64,000 nucleotides of DNA from CAZPKH01 sp964407165 (lineage in GTDB: Bacteria > Bacteroidota > Bacteroidia > Bacteroidales > Muribaculaceae), in the NCBI GenBank assembly GCA_964407165.1, contig CAYOUJ010000003.1, positions 24,902 through 88,901 on the forward strand, given 5' to 3'. A model generated the notes under the pieces. It was not told the DNA's origin. It saw only the letters and a program-made list of their open reading frames with translations, and did not search any database. Shown piece by piece: positions 9,250-17,027 of the stretch. The number at the start of each line of letters is the position of its first letter. The stretch's first letter is position 1. Position numbers and translations under genes: made by a program.

Positions 9250-9762
9250 CTATCTAAGGTCGGCGAGCTCGCGCAGGTAGAGGCGCGCACACATCTCCGC
9301 ATCGTCACCGGCGCGGTGGTGCGTCCCCTCCGGTATGCCAAGGACGGTGCAGAGGTAGCCTAATTTGTGGCATGTAAAATTATAGAGGCGGCGCGCGGTA
9401 TGCAGCGAGCAATGCCACTGAAGCGGGGGAAGGTGCACGCCGTACAGCGCAGCGGCGGCGTGGAGGCAGCTGCGGTCGAACGACACATTGTGGGCAACGA
9501 AGGTGTCAAACTCGTCGAGGTACGTCCGCTCGATCTCCTCCCACACCTCGTCGAACTGCGGGGCGTCGGCGGTGTCGTCAGGGCGGATGCCGTGGACGCG
9601 GATGTTCCAATACTGATAGGCGTTGTCCTCGGGGCGCACGAGCCATGAGCGTTTTTCGGCAACCCGGCCGGCGCGGACGACGCAGATGCCCACTTCGCAG
9701 ATGCTCGAGCGGCGCGAAGTGGCGGTCTCAAAGTCGATGGCTATGAAATTTACATCTTGCAT
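9250..9762 (-). CDS. DEDDh-type 3'-5' exonuclease
   Basis: A protein of about 170 residues with the three exonuclease motifs of the DnaQ-like superfamily: FIAIDFETA at the N-terminus (ExoI), FVAHNVSFD (ExoII) and HHRAGDDAEMC (ExoIII, with the HxxxxD arrangement). I chose the ATG at 9762 (MQDVNFIAIDFETA) because the upstream in-frame extension overlaps the divergent promoter at 9802-9832 and has no domain content. There is no polymerase III alpha partner nearby, so it is a stand-alone exonuclease, possibly involved in DNA repair or RNA trimming. Its 3' end abuts the MITE-like element. Confidence 0.88.
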   Translation of the reverse strand: MQDVNFIAIDFETATSRRSSICEVGICVVRAGRVAEKRSWLVRPEDNAYQYWNIRVHGIRPDDTADAPQFDEVWEEIERTYLDEFDTFVAHNVSFDRSCLHAAAALYGVHLPPLQWHCSLHTARRLYNFTCHKLGYLCTVLGIPEGTHHRAGDDAEMCARLYLRELADLR

Positions 9763-9801
9763 ATCGGAGGGCAAATTTACGAAAAAATTTCGGGCTGCGG
9801 G

Positions 9802-9832
9802 CTTGGCGGTTAGAATAAAATGCCTAACTTTG
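9802..9832 (+). promoter_or_regulatory. Promoter of the WG-repeat protein
   Basis: CTTG at 9802-9805 and TAACTTTG at 9825-9832 are separated by 19 bp. Transcription should start near 9838, which excludes the in-frame ATG at 9820 and supports the start at 9874. Confidence 0.6.
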
Positions 9833-9873
9833 TGCCTACCAAACACAGGGCTACAAGTACAAGCATTTGTGTA

Positions 9874-10632
9874 ATGAATTTTATTTGCTCTCACACGAAC
9901 GATTATTTTCCACGTTTAAAGCCCATAGCCGAACTTCTGACTGTAATGCTGCTGGTCGGGATGTCGCTCTTTACGGGGTGGCACATCGTGCCCTTGCTGT
10001 CTCTGGCGGGCATGCTGGTGCTGACGTGCGTGTCCGTGTGCCTGCTCTACCGGCACATGGATGGCCTGCGATGGCCGTACACGAAGATGATGTTTCCGGG
10101 TGTGATGATATGCTGCCTGCTGATATGGATCTCGCAATACACCGCCGGAGCGCTGCGACTGCTGCTCCCCGTTGCAGGGCTTATCTTTGTGGCCCTCATA
10201 GCATGGCGTTATTACCGGTACAAGCGCAACCGACTGAAAGCATGGTTATTCGTGCTGCTGTGCGGGGTGGTCATACCGGTAGGGTGCATGGGCTACAACC
10301 CGTTGGCTTGCATAGGAATGAAATATAGCCGCCCGGCGGCATGCACCGGATGCTTCTTTGTCTGCGGTGAAGAGGGCATCGCCCTTCGCAGCCGCTGGGG
10401 CTACATAATACCTCCGGGCTACAACGAGATCGAGTACATCGGCGCGGGCACCCCGTGCTTTGCCGTGCGCCAGGGCAAGCTCTGGGGTGTTTATAACGCG
10501 CACGAGCACAACATCATAGTCCCCATACGATACACAGCCATACTCTCCGACGGCACCACATCGGGGCGCTCCTCGTGGGTGATGACAGCCCCCGGTGACT
10601 CCCTCCCCTACCGCTTCACATACTCCCGCTGA
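9874..10632 (+). CDS. Membrane protein with WG (KWG-like) repeats
   Basis: A 252-residue protein starting at the ATG at 9874, chosen because the promoter places the transcript start after the upstream ATG at 9820. Four or so hydrophobic segments fill residues 20-145, for example LLTVMLLVGMSLFTGWHIVP. The C-terminal 90 residues have WG-repeat features (RSRWGYIIPPGYNEIEYIG and GKLWGVYNAHE). WG repeats form small beta modules of unknown ligand, common in Bacteroidetes surface proteins. The function is unknown. It faces a DJ-1-family gene convergently, with 14 bp between them. Confidence 0.75.
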   Translation: MNFICSHTNDYFPRLKPIAELLTVMLLVGMSLFTGWHIVPLLSLAGMLVLTCVSVCLLYRHMDGLRWPYTKMMFPGVMICCLLIWISQYTAGALRLLLPVAGLIFVALIAWRYYRYKRNRLKAWLFVLLCGVVIPVGCMGYNPLACIGMKYSRPAACTGCFFVCGEEGIALRSRWGYIIPPGYNEIEYIGAGTPCFAVRQGKLWGVYNAHEHNIIVPIRYTAILSDGTTSGRSSWVMTAPGDSLPYRFTYSR

Positions 10633-10646
10633 CTTTAGAAATTGAG

Positions 10647-11267
10647 TCAGTTGGCGAGCATGGAGGCGAGAGTATGGGCGGCGGCTGCCTCACCCTTGGC
10701 GGCAGCGATGATGGCGCCGGCAAACTGCAGGGTAGTGCCGGGACCTTCAGAGGTGATGAGCCGTCCGTCGACCACCACGGGTGCCTTGACATACGTTGCC
10801 CCGGCGGCGGTGAGGGTGCCTTCAAGACCGGGGTAGCACGTGGCCTTCATTCCTTTGAGTATCCCCGTGGGCGCGAGCACCACGGCCGGGCCGGCGCAGA
10901 TGGCGCCCACATTGCCACCGGCGCCCCACTGGTCGTGGATAATCTGGTTGACACGATCACAGGCGTGCAGATTGGGAGCCCCGGGCACGCCCCCGGGGAT
11001 GATGATCCACTCGGCGCCCGTCGGGTCGATGTCGGCTATTACACTGTCGGCCACCAGCTTCTGGCCCGTGGCACCAGTGACCACAGGGCTATCGGTAATA
11101 GATACGGTCACCACATCAAGGCCGCCGCGACGCAGGGCGTCGACTGTTGCCACGGCCTCTACCTCCTCCACGCCGTCGGCGTAGAAGATATAAGATTTCT
11201 TAGCATTCATAGTTGCAGGCAATATCAGCGCTGCCGCCAAGGGCAGCATCAGTCGGTTTAGTTTCAT
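10647..11267 (-). CDS. DJ-1/PfpI family protein, exported
   Basis: A 206-residue protein with the class I glutamine amidotransferase-like fold. The start at 11267 (MKLNRLMLPLAAALILPA) gives a signal peptide; the longer frame upstream adds no domain and overlaps the divergent promoter region. Family marks are the acidic residue in DGVEEVEAV (near 32-40), IIIPGGVPGAPNL and the nucleophile elbow AICAGPAVV with Cys124. Members act as chaperones, deglycases or proteases, and the activity here cannot be decided. A secreted form is less usual, because most DJ-1 homologues are cytoplasmic. Confidence 0.85.
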   Translation of the reverse strand: MKLNRLMLPLAAALILPATMNAKKSYIFYADGVEEVEAVATVDALRRGGLDVVTVSITDSPVVTGATGQKLVADSVIADIDPTGAEWIIIPGGVPGAPNLHACDRVNQIIHDQWGAGGNVGAICAGPAVVLAPTGILKGMKATCYPGLEGTLTAAGATYVKAPVVVDGRLITSEGPGTTLQFAGAIIAAAKGEAAAAHTLASMLAN

Positions 11268-11323
11268 CACAGTTTCTTTTACACTAAAAACACCCGCCGC
11301 CGCCCCTTGTTCACCATGTTTCT

Positions 11324-11355
11324 TTTGTTTCTTCGTGAAAAACAGACTATCTTTG
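11324..11355 (+). promoter_or_regulatory. Promoter of the M1 aminopeptidase
   Basis: TTTG at 11324-11327, a 20-bp spacer and TATCTTTG at 11348-11355 match the Bacteroidetes consensus exactly. The predicted start lies only about 10 nt before the ATG at 11372, so the leader is very short. Confidence 0.75.
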
Positions 11356-11371
11356 TGCAAAATTTGATGCC

Positions 11372-13837
11372 ATGAGATTATCAGCAACCATGTTAGTCAT
11401 TTGCGCCGTGGCCTCAGCCATGGCCGCAGACGTAGTGCCGGGAGTGTCAGCCCGGCTGGCTCGCGAGCGCAGCGTCTCCATCAGCCAAGTGGAATACACA
11501 CTGGCCATCACGCTCGGCGACACGTTAAGTGGCTCTGTCAACGTGCTATTTGACTACGCGCCTCAGGGGGAAGATGAATACGTGCAGCTCGACTTCACCG
11601 GCGACAGCGTGCTAAGCGTGACCCTCAACGACTGTCCGCAGGAGGTAATCCGGCGCGACGGGCACATATTGGTGCCGACGCAGTGGATGGCCGACGGCAT
11701 CAACTTCATCACCGTGGACTTCATACCGTCGGCCGCGGCTCTCAACTGCCGCTCGGACTATATGTACACCCTCTTCGTGCCCGCCAACGCCCGCAGTGTC
11801 TTCCCCTGCTTCGACCAGCCCGACCTGCGGGGCACGCTCACACTGACCGTCGAGACACCCCCCACATGGCAGGCCCTCTCCAATGCCATGCAGGCCGAGG
11901 AAAACGTGACCGCCACCGGCACCCGCTTGTACACGTTTGACTGCTCGCAGCCGCTGCCCACCTATCTCATGTCGTGGGTGGCCGGTGACTTCCAAAAATA
12001 TACCGACGGCGACATCACAGTGCTACACCGCCAGACCGACTCGCTGAAGGTGGCCCAGCTCCCCGAAATATGCCGCATGGCCCGTGAGTCGATCAGGTGG
12101 ATGGAGGAGTACACAGGCCTGCCCTACCCATTCACCAAATACGACATGGTCGTGCTCCCCGGCTACCAGTTCGGCGGCATGGAGCACCCGGGGGCCATTC
12201 AGTTCCGCGCCGAGTCGCTGTTTCTCGAACCTAACCCGACGCCGAAGGAGCGCCTCGGCCGCCAGGAGATAATAGCCCACGAGACCGCACACTGCTGGTT
12301 TGGCGACCTGGTGACGCTCAGCTGGTTTGACGACGTGTGGACAAAGGAGGTGTTCGCCAACTTCATGGCATCGAAAATGACCTCGGCGGGGCGCGAGGAC
12401 GCCGCCCAGCTCCAATTTGTCCACGCCCATTACCCATACGCCTACGCCACCGACCGCACCGACGGCACCCATCCCATAGCCCAGGAGCTCGGCAACCTCG
12501 ACCAGGCAGGGCTGCTGTACGGCAACATCATCTACCATAAGGCGCCCATAATGATGAACATGCTCGAACGGCGCATGGGCGAAGATGCTCTCCGCACAGG
12601 GCTGCAGGCATATCTCCGCAAGCACGCCTGGGGCAGCGCATCGTGGGACGACCTTATCGCCATCCTCGACAGCGTGGCTCCCGACGCCCGCCTCCCCATC
12701 TTTAGCGAAGCATGGGTAAAGCGCCCCGGGATGCCCGTGATTACCTGCACGTTAGACGGCAACACCCTGCGCGTCACCCAGGCCGACATGACCGGAGGCA
12801 CCACAGTGTGGCCGCAGACATTCACCGTGCGCTTCTCAGGAACCCGCGGCTGCGCAGACGTCCCGGTAAACCTCTTTGACAGTGAAGTTTGCATCTCCGT
12901 CGACCTCTCCGCGCTCGGCGACAGCATACGTCTGACACCCAACTCCGAGGGTGACGGTTACGGCTACTTCCGCACAGTTTGTAGCGGAGCAACCCCTTCG
13001 CGCACTGCCCTCACCACAGCAGGCCGCTATGCCGCCGTGCTCAACCTCACAAACGCCTGGTATGCCGGCGACTTAACCGCCGATGACTACACCGCCGCAC
13101 TCACATGCGCACTCACCGCCGATACCGAGCCGCTCATTCAGTCGGCCATCATCGACGCCCTGACCGCACTTGTGGCCGGCGGCCACACCACCGAGAGCCT
13201 GCTGTGGCAGCTCCTTGACAAAAGCAGGGAAGCACCCTCACGCCCGGCCCTGCTACTGCTGCTGCGCGCCGCCGCGCGCTACTGCACCTCCGACGAATCC
13301 ATTCGCAGGTTATATGCCATTTGGGAGGACGAAAGCGCCCCTCTGCTGAGCCGGCGCGACTATATGGCAATGGCTTACCGCCTCGCCATCATGCTCCCCG
13401 ACAGCGCCGGGCACATTCTTGCCACCGAGCGCGCTCGCATCGGCGAGAATGCCGACCTTGTGGCCGAGTTCGACTTCGTCAGCCGCGCCTGCACCAACGA
13501 CAACGAAGCGCTTGACGCGCTGTTCAATTCCTTGCTGAAAGCCGAAAACCGCCGGCCTGAGCCGTGGACAGCCCGCATGCTCTCTCTCGTCATGGACCCC
13601 TCGCGCGAGCCACGATGCACACGCTACTTAATCCCGGCGCTCGACGCCCTCGACGAAATCCAGGCCACCGGCGACATCTTCTTCCCCTCGCAATGGCTCG
13701 TCGCCCTCACCGGTAGCCTGCGCAGCCCCGAGGCCCGCGCCATCCTCGCCGACTGGATCGGTGCAACGAGGCGCGAGGGCGCTGCCCCGCTCCAGCGCAA
13801 AGCCCTCGAAGCCACATACACCCTCCGTCATCCCTGA
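11372..13837 (+). CDS. M1 family metallo-aminopeptidase, exported
   Basis: An 821-residue zinc aminopeptidase with an N-terminal signal peptide (MRLSATMLVICAVASAMAAD). The zinc site HETAH lies at residues 303-307, with the downstream glutamate in WTKEVFANFMA. The substrate-binding GxMEN motif appears as GGMEHPGAIQF near residue 267-277. It should remove N-terminal residues from peptides in the periplasm or at the surface. The C-terminal half is a helical ERAP1-like region. The last 25 residues overlap a GC-rich repeat unit (13770-13795) that reads in frame as REGAAPL. The neighbouring YgjP-like peptidase gene starts 23 bp downstream on the same strand. Confidence 0.93.
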   Translation: MRLSATMLVICAVASAMAADVVPGVSARLARERSVSISQVEYTLAITLGDTLSGSVNVLFDYAPQGEDEYVQLDFTGDSVLSVTLNDCPQEVIRRDGHILVPTQWMADGINFITVDFIPSAAALNCRSDYMYTLFVPANARSVFPCFDQPDLRGTLTLTVETPPTWQALSNAMQAEENVTATGTRLYTFDCSQPLPTYLMSWVAGDFQKYTDGDITVLHRQTDSLKVAQLPEICRMARESIRWMEEYTGLPYPFTKYDMVVLPGYQFGGMEHPGAIQFRAESLFLEPNPTPKERLGRQEIIAHETAHCWFGDLVTLSWFDDVWTKEVFANFMASKMTSAGREDAAQLQFVHAHYPYAYATDRTDGTHPIAQELGNLDQAGLLYGNIIYHKAPIMMNMLERRMGEDALRTGLQAYLRKHAWGSASWDDLIAILDSVAPDARLPIFSEAWVKRPGMPVITCTLDGNTLRVTQADMTGGTTVWPQTFTVRFSGTRGCADVPVNLFDSEVCISVDLSALGDSIRLTPNSEGDGYGYFRTVCSGATPSRTALTTAGRYAAVLNLTNAWYAGDLTADDYTAALTCALTADTEPLIQSAIIDALTALVAGGHTTESLLWQLLDKSREAPSRPALLLLLRAAARYCTSDESIRRLYAIWEDESAPLLSRRDYMAMAYRLAIMLPDSAGHILATERARIGENADLVAEFDFVSRACTNDNEALDALFNSLLKAENRRPEPWTARMLSLVMDPSREPRCTRYLIPALDALDEIQATGDIFFPSQWLVALTGSLRSPEARAILADWIGATRREGAAPLQRKALEATYTLRHP
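13770..13795 (+). repeat. GC-rich palindromic unit inside the M1 peptidase gene
   Basis: This 26-bp stretch (GGCGCGAGGGCG followed by CTGCCCCGCTCCAG) closely matches the 30-bp unit of the array at 44232-44543. It is translated in frame as part of TRREGAAPLQRKA. Confidence 0.6.
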
Positions 13838-13859
13838 CGCTGAAAGCAAGCATCTGTCT

Positions 13860-14438
13860 GTGATAAAAGTATTAGTGACATATCGGCGAAAGAAGGGAGG
13901 TATCTCCATGCGCGTAAGTCGTGAGGGGGAGGTACGCGTATCGGTCCCTCTCGGCACACCGCAAGGAGAGGTAGAAGCCTTTGTGAGCGCCCACACCGAC
14001 TGGATAGAGCGAGCCTCGGCCCGTGTCGGCAAAGCACGGGCACAAGCGGATGCCTTCTACGACGGCCTCCCGCTGACCACGCGCGAGGAATGTCGTAACG
14101 CCATTGCCCGACTTGACGCCATAATCCCCGCCTTGGTCGAGCACCACGCGGCGCACATGAACGTACACCCCCTGGGGTTCTCCTACACACGTGCACGCAC
14201 ACGCTGGGGCAGCTGCAACGTGCACACACGCCATCTCAACTTCAGTGTCTACCTGCTGTTGCTCCCCGTCTGGTGCATCGAGCATGTGGTGGTGCACGAG
14301 CTGGCACACCTGATAGTGCCCAACCACTCGGCTGCCTTCTATAGGGTCATGGACCGCCATTTCCCCCGTTGGCGCGAAGCCCGCGCCGAGACGCGCCGCA
14401 TCGCCCGCACTTCTGCCACCGAAGATGACGAGAGGTAA
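13860..14438 (+). CDS. YgjP-like/M48-type metallopeptidase (DUF45)
   Basis: About 192 residues from a GTG start at 13860. This start avoids overlap with the aminopeptidase gene and places the typical N-terminal beta strand (KVLVTYRRKKGGISMRV) first. The zinc motif HELAH lies at residues 146-150, followed by the third ligand in NHSAAFYRVMDRHFP. RTRWGSCNVHTRHLNF is the family landmark before it. The YgjP/DUF45 family comprises cytoplasmic SprT-like zinc proteins with poorly defined roles. The upstream in-frame ATG at 13761 would overlap the aminopeptidase by 77 bp and adds only low-complexity sequence. Confidence 0.85.
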   Translation: MIKVLVTYRRKKGGISMRVSREGEVRVSVPLGTPQGEVEAFVSAHTDWIERASARVGKARAQADAFYDGLPLTTREECRNAIARLDAIIPALVEHHAAHMNVHPLGFSYTRARTRWGSCNVHTRHLNFSVYLLLLPVWCIEHVVVHELAHLIVPNHSAAFYRVMDRHFPRWREARAETRRIARTSATEDDER

Positions 14439-14467
14439 AGCCTCACGAAGAAAGGCCAGAAAGAGAG

Positions 14468-14509
14468 AGGGTGTGTCAAAACGCGGCACTGCGTTTTGAC
14501 ACACCCTCT
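14468..14509. terminator. Bidirectional terminator hairpin
   Basis: GAGGGTGTGTCAAAACGC pairs perfectly with GCGTTTTGACACACCCTC across a 6-nt loop (an 18-bp stem). It lies between convergent genes and can serve both. Confidence 0.8.
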
Positions 14510-14531
14510 TCTTATGAGATATTACTATAGA

Positions 14532-15077
14532 TCAGTTTTTCTTGGTAAGGTTGAGGTCGAGCTGCTGGGCCGGCTTGACGAAGAAGCTGACAATCTTGCG
14601 GATGGGCAGGATTATGAACAGCTGGAAGAAGTCGCGGCAGAGCGAGACACCGATGGGGAAGTAATAGCTGCCGATGAGCGTGCAGAAGAAGAGCAAGAGG
14701 CCTGCAGAGAAGGAGTCATCCTTGACGCCAATCATAAACATGATGATTGCAAAGAGTATCCCCACGGGGTAGGCAATGAAGATGAGCGCGTCGAAGAGAA
14801 ACTCGAAGAGAAAGCGCTTGAGGTATGACAGCAGCGGCCATAATCCGTTGATGCCGCTGATGCGGAGTGCGCCGGTGTCGTGCTGCACGGCCAGGCGCTC
14901 CATGGCCTTGCACCACAGTGCGAACGGCACGACGAAGAGGAAGTAGCCGATGCCGACGAAGAACTGCAGGAAGCTCTTGGCCAGAGTGTTGGTGAAGTTG
15001 TTGCCCTCGGGAGCTTCGGGATACTGCTCCTCGTAGTCGGAATAGTCTTGTACGGGGCGGGTGTTAAAATCGTCCAT
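14532..15077 (-). CDS. Hypothetical integral membrane protein
   Basis: A 181-residue protein not matched to a named family. The first 28 residues are acidic and proline-rich (MDDFNTRPVQDYSDYEEQYP). Four hydrophobic segments follow, including FFVGIGYFLFVVPFALWC, ALIFIAYPVGILFAIIMFMI and GLLLFFCTLIGSYYFPIGV. It ends in a lysine-rich tail. It lies 20 bp downstream of the membrane-anchored protein at 15098-15583 on the same strand, so the two are probably co-transcribed. It may be an accessory envelope protein; no function is implied. Confidence 0.75.
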   Translation of the reverse strand: MDDFNTRPVQDYSDYEEQYPEAPEGNNFTNTLAKSFLQFFVGIGYFLFVVPFALWCKAMERLAVQHDTGALRISGINGLWPLLSYLKRFLFEFLFDALIFIAYPVGILFAIIMFMIGVKDDSFSAGLLLFFCTLIGSYYFPIGVSLCRDFFQLFIILPIRKIVSFFVKPAQQLDLNLTKKN

Positions 15078-15097
15078 AGCGATAGTATGTTAAATGG

Positions 15098-15583
15098 TTA
15101 GTAGATAGAAACGGAGAATGTGAAGCTCTTGAAGGTCTCGAGGTTGACAAAAGTGCCGGTGTATGTATCGCCGTCAATGGTACCCTCGAATGTACCGTGA
15201 ATCCGGCCTTCGGGGGTAAGTTCGTTGATGTTCATTACGGAGCCTGTGATGGTTCCCTCGAGGCGGATGTCGCCTGTGCCGCGTTTGTAGCGATAGGTGC
15301 CCTCGACGTGGCCATCGGAAATGTCAAGGGTCATAGTGATGGGGTTGTCGGGGTTGAGCCGTCCGGTGAGTGTGATGTGGCCGTCGAAGGGACTTGCCTC
15401 GACGACCTCTTCGACGGCTATGCTCTCGGAGGTGTAGGAGGGACGTGACTTGAACACGCCTTCGAGCTCAGCCCAAAGGAGCAGGAGTGTAACGATGATG
15501 AGCGCAAGCACGCTCAGGCCGACAGTCCACTCGACCTTTACGGTAGGGCGCCATGGGCGATTAGGGTTTAGATAGTCTTCCAT
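15098..15583 (-). CDS. Hypothetical membrane-anchored beta-rich protein
   Basis: A 161-residue protein starting at the ATG at 15583 (MEDYLNPNRPWRPTVKVEWT). The earlier in-frame start would lie upstream of the predicted promoter at 15612-15646. One transmembrane helix (about residues 20-43, VGLSVLALIIVTLLLLWAEL) is followed by a periplasmic beta-rich domain with glycine/threonine turns (GHITLTGRLNP, GTYRYKRGTGDIRLEGTI, GTFEGTIDGDTYTGTF). The alternating pattern suggests a small beta barrel or jelly roll. The family is not recognised. It heads a two-gene operon. Confidence 0.7.
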   Translation of the reverse strand: MEDYLNPNRPWRPTVKVEWTVGLSVLALIIVTLLLLWAELEGVFKSRPSYTSESIAVEEVVEASPFDGHITLTGRLNPDNPITMTLDISDGHVEGTYRYKRGTGDIRLEGTITGSVMNINELTPEGRIHGTFEGTIDGDTYTGTFVNLETFKSFTFSVSIY

Positions 15584-15611
15584 GTGATAAGGATTGAAGT
15601 AACAAGATTGA

Positions 15612-15646
15612 CAAAGGTAGTGAAAAATCACTAAATTTGCAACAAA
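15612..15646 (-). promoter_or_regulatory. Promoter of the 15583-to-14532 operon
   Basis: On the minus strand TACCTTTG (15612-15619) is preceded by TTG-type -33 sequence around 15640-15646, with a spacer of 20-23 bp. Confidence 0.5.
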
Positions 15647-15652
15647 ATTGCA

Positions 15653-15744
15653 AAAATTATCAAAAATTTTCGCATGGCCGGTAAGTATTTTACCGAAGGT
15701 GGGATGTACCTTTGTGGTATAATTATCTGTCTATGGGAAGTATA
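15653..15744 (+). repeat. 92-bp promoter-containing duplication, copy 1
   Basis: Identical to 16936-17027 except for two substitutions. It contains the palindrome GGTAAGTATTTTACC (15680-15694), the -7 element TACCTTTG (15707-15714) and the start of an ORF, MGSI. Copy 1 runs into a short remnant frame, whereas copy 2 leads into an intact small gene. Confidence 0.9.
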
Positions 15745-15810
15745 GAACAAAAAATCCGCCTCCGGCTATTTTTTCTAACTCGCATATTCCCCACCGTTAC
15801 TGCCAGTTAA
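15733..15810 (+). pseudogene. 25-codon remnant frame after duplication copy 1
   Basis: The ATG matches that of the 48-residue gene at 17016. Only the first four codons (MGSI) are shared; the frame then runs through unrelated sequence and stops at TAA 15808-15810. It probably marks the end of the duplicated segment and is not a functional gene. Confidence 0.4.
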
Positions 15811-15861
15811 TGTTGGGGACAAAAATTTTTTCGCCTTCATCGAAAAATATTTGCAAGATAA

Positions 15862-15893
15862 TTTGGTTTATAAAATAAACCGTCGTAACTTTG
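15862..15893 (+). promoter_or_regulatory. Promoter of the membrane-protein/regulator operon
   Basis: TTTG (15862-15865), a 20-bp spacer and TAACTTTG (15886-15893) form a full consensus promoter. The spacer is almost entirely filled by the palindrome at 15865-15881, so a bound repressor would block RNA polymerase. Confidence 0.75.
15865..15881. promoter_or_regulatory. Palindromic operator 1 (GTTTA-N5-TAAAC)
   Basis: GGTTTATAAAATAAACC is a perfect 17-bp palindrome around a 3-bp centre, between the -33 and -7 elements. The same half-sites recur at 15933-15947. The likely ligand is the winged-helix protein at 16587-16868, encoded by the same operon. Confidence 0.55.
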
Positions 15894-15932
15894 CAGCGCG
15901 GTTCGGAGGAGCCGTTTTCTTTGCAAAGAATA

Positions 15933-15947
15933 GTTTATAATGTAAAC
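15933..15947. promoter_or_regulatory. Palindromic operator 2 (GTTTA-N5-TAAAC)
   Basis: GTTTATAATGTAAAC lies in the leader, 20 bp before the ATG at 15968. Its centre is about 67 bp from that of operator 1, between six and seven helical turns, which would allow cooperative binding. Confidence 0.5.
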
Positions 15948-15967
15948 CACTTTAACAAGGCTTCTAC

Positions 15968-16600
15968 ATGGAAGAAAAGACCTTCAACTCACAAGAGAGC
16001 ATGGCTCTCATCTCGGAGATGATCCAGCGCTCCACGACACGTCGCTTCATAGGCGACGGCAACATCCTGCTCCTTTGGGGCTACACCGTGGTCGGCGTTG
16101 CCGCCCTGGTGTGGGTGCTCCTCGCAATCACGCACAATCCCGTGGTGAACTGGCTGTGGTTCCTCGTATGGATAATAGGGGGAATCGCAACCCCGAAGAT
16201 GGCGCGTAACCACCGCGAAAAGAAAGGAGTGACCACATACACCGACAACATCGGCAATGCCCTGTGGTCGGTGGTCGGCTACTCGGCTATCGCCCTGACG
16301 TTCCTCTGCCTCGGCTTCTTGCTTGCCGGAGGAAAGGACAGTTGGGCCTCGATGCTGATGCTCCCGCTGCTCATAGTGGGCTTCGCTGAAATCATGCAAG
16401 GTGTGGTGATCCGCGAGAAATCCCTCATTTGGGGCGGCGCAATCGGCTTGCTGGCCGGACTCTTCACCCTCTGCTGCATAACAAGCGGCGTGCCCCTTTT
16501 CGCCTCTTGGTTCATGCCAATGTTCATCATCGCTTTCGCGGCCATGATGATAGTCCCCGGCCACATACTCAACCATAAGAGTCGCAATGAAAGAGCTTGA
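15968..16600 (+). CDS. Six-helix hypothetical membrane protein, regulator-linked
   Basis: A 210-residue inner-membrane protein with a hydrophilic N-terminus (MEEKTFNSQESMALISEMIQ) and about six hydrophobic helices, for example GYTVVGVAALVWVLLAI, WLWFLVWIIGGIA and SAIALTFLCLGFLLAGG. Its gene overlaps the next gene, a winged-helix regulator, by 14 bp, which points to translational coupling. This pairing of an unnamed membrane protein and a small HTH_34 regulator recurs in Bacteroidetes. It may sense or export a membrane-active compound, but that is speculation. Confidence 0.8.
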   Translation: MEEKTFNSQESMALISEMIQRSTTRRFIGDGNILLLWGYTVVGVAALVWVLLAITHNPVVNWLWFLVWIIGGIATPKMARNHREKKGVTTYTDNIGNALWSVVGYSAIALTFLCLGFLLAGGKDSWASMLMLPLLIVGFAEIMQGVVIREKSLIWGGAIGLLAGLFTLCCITSGVPLFASWFMPMFIIAFAAMMIVPGHILNHKSRNERA

Positions 16601-16868
16601 CCCGCTGCTCCATTCCCAATTGAGGTTGGCCGTTATGTCCATCCTCATGAATGTGGAGGAGGCTGACTTCGTTTATCTCAAAGAGAAAACGAACTCAACG
16701 GCGGGCAACCTCAGCGTCCAGATCGACAAGCTCTCCTCGGCAGGTTACATAACCGCCGAGAAAGGGTTTGTCGGCAAGAAGACCCGTACGGCCTGCCGAG
16801 TGACCGACAAAGGCCGAAAAGCCTTTGAACAATACGTCGAGGACATCAAGACGCTCTTGAACCTTTAA
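16587..16868 (+). CDS. Winged-helix transcriptional regulator (HTH_34/MarR-like)
   Basis: A 93-residue single-domain DNA-binding protein. Its start lies inside the end of the upstream membrane-protein gene. The helix-turn-helix covers about residues 25-55 (VYLKEKTNSTAGNLSVQIDK) and the wing AEKGFVGKKTRTACRVTDKG, as in the PF13601 family. It lacks any ligand domain. The two GTTTA-N5-TAAAC palindromes at its own operon promoter suggest autorepression. An intrinsic terminator at 16895-16929 ends the operon. Confidence 0.88.
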   Translation: MKELDPLLHSQLRLAVMSILMNVEEADFVYLKEKTNSTAGNLSVQIDKLSSAGYITAEKGFVGKKTRTACRVTDKGRKAFEQYVEDIKTLLNL

Positions 16869-16894
16869 CGCGCCGCCTTTCTTTTACCGCACAA

Positions 16895-16929
16895 TCGGGT
16901 GTTGGTAGCTTTGCACTACCGACACCCGA
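16895..16929 (+). terminator. Terminator of the regulator operon
   Basis: TCGGGTGTTGGTAG pairs with CTACCGACACCCGA (one G-U pair) around a 7-nt loop, 27 bp after the regulator's stop codon. Confidence 0.7.
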
Positions 16930-16935
16930 ATTGCT

Positions 16936-17027
16936 AAAATTATCAAAAATTTTCGCATGGCCGGTAAGTATTTTACCGAAGGTCGGATGTACCTTTGTGG
17001 TATGATTATCTGTCTATGGGAAGTATA
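16936..17027 (+). repeat. 92-bp promoter-containing duplication, copy 2
   Basis: This copy matches 15653-15744 at 90 of 92 positions. It carries the GGTAA-N5-TTACC palindrome, TACCTTTG at 16990-16997 and the ATG of a 48-codon gene. Confidence 0.9.

Noticed and set aside
15733..15810. Functional small gene after duplication copy 1
   Set aside because: It shares only four codons with the intact copy and then diverges; it is kept only as a remnant.
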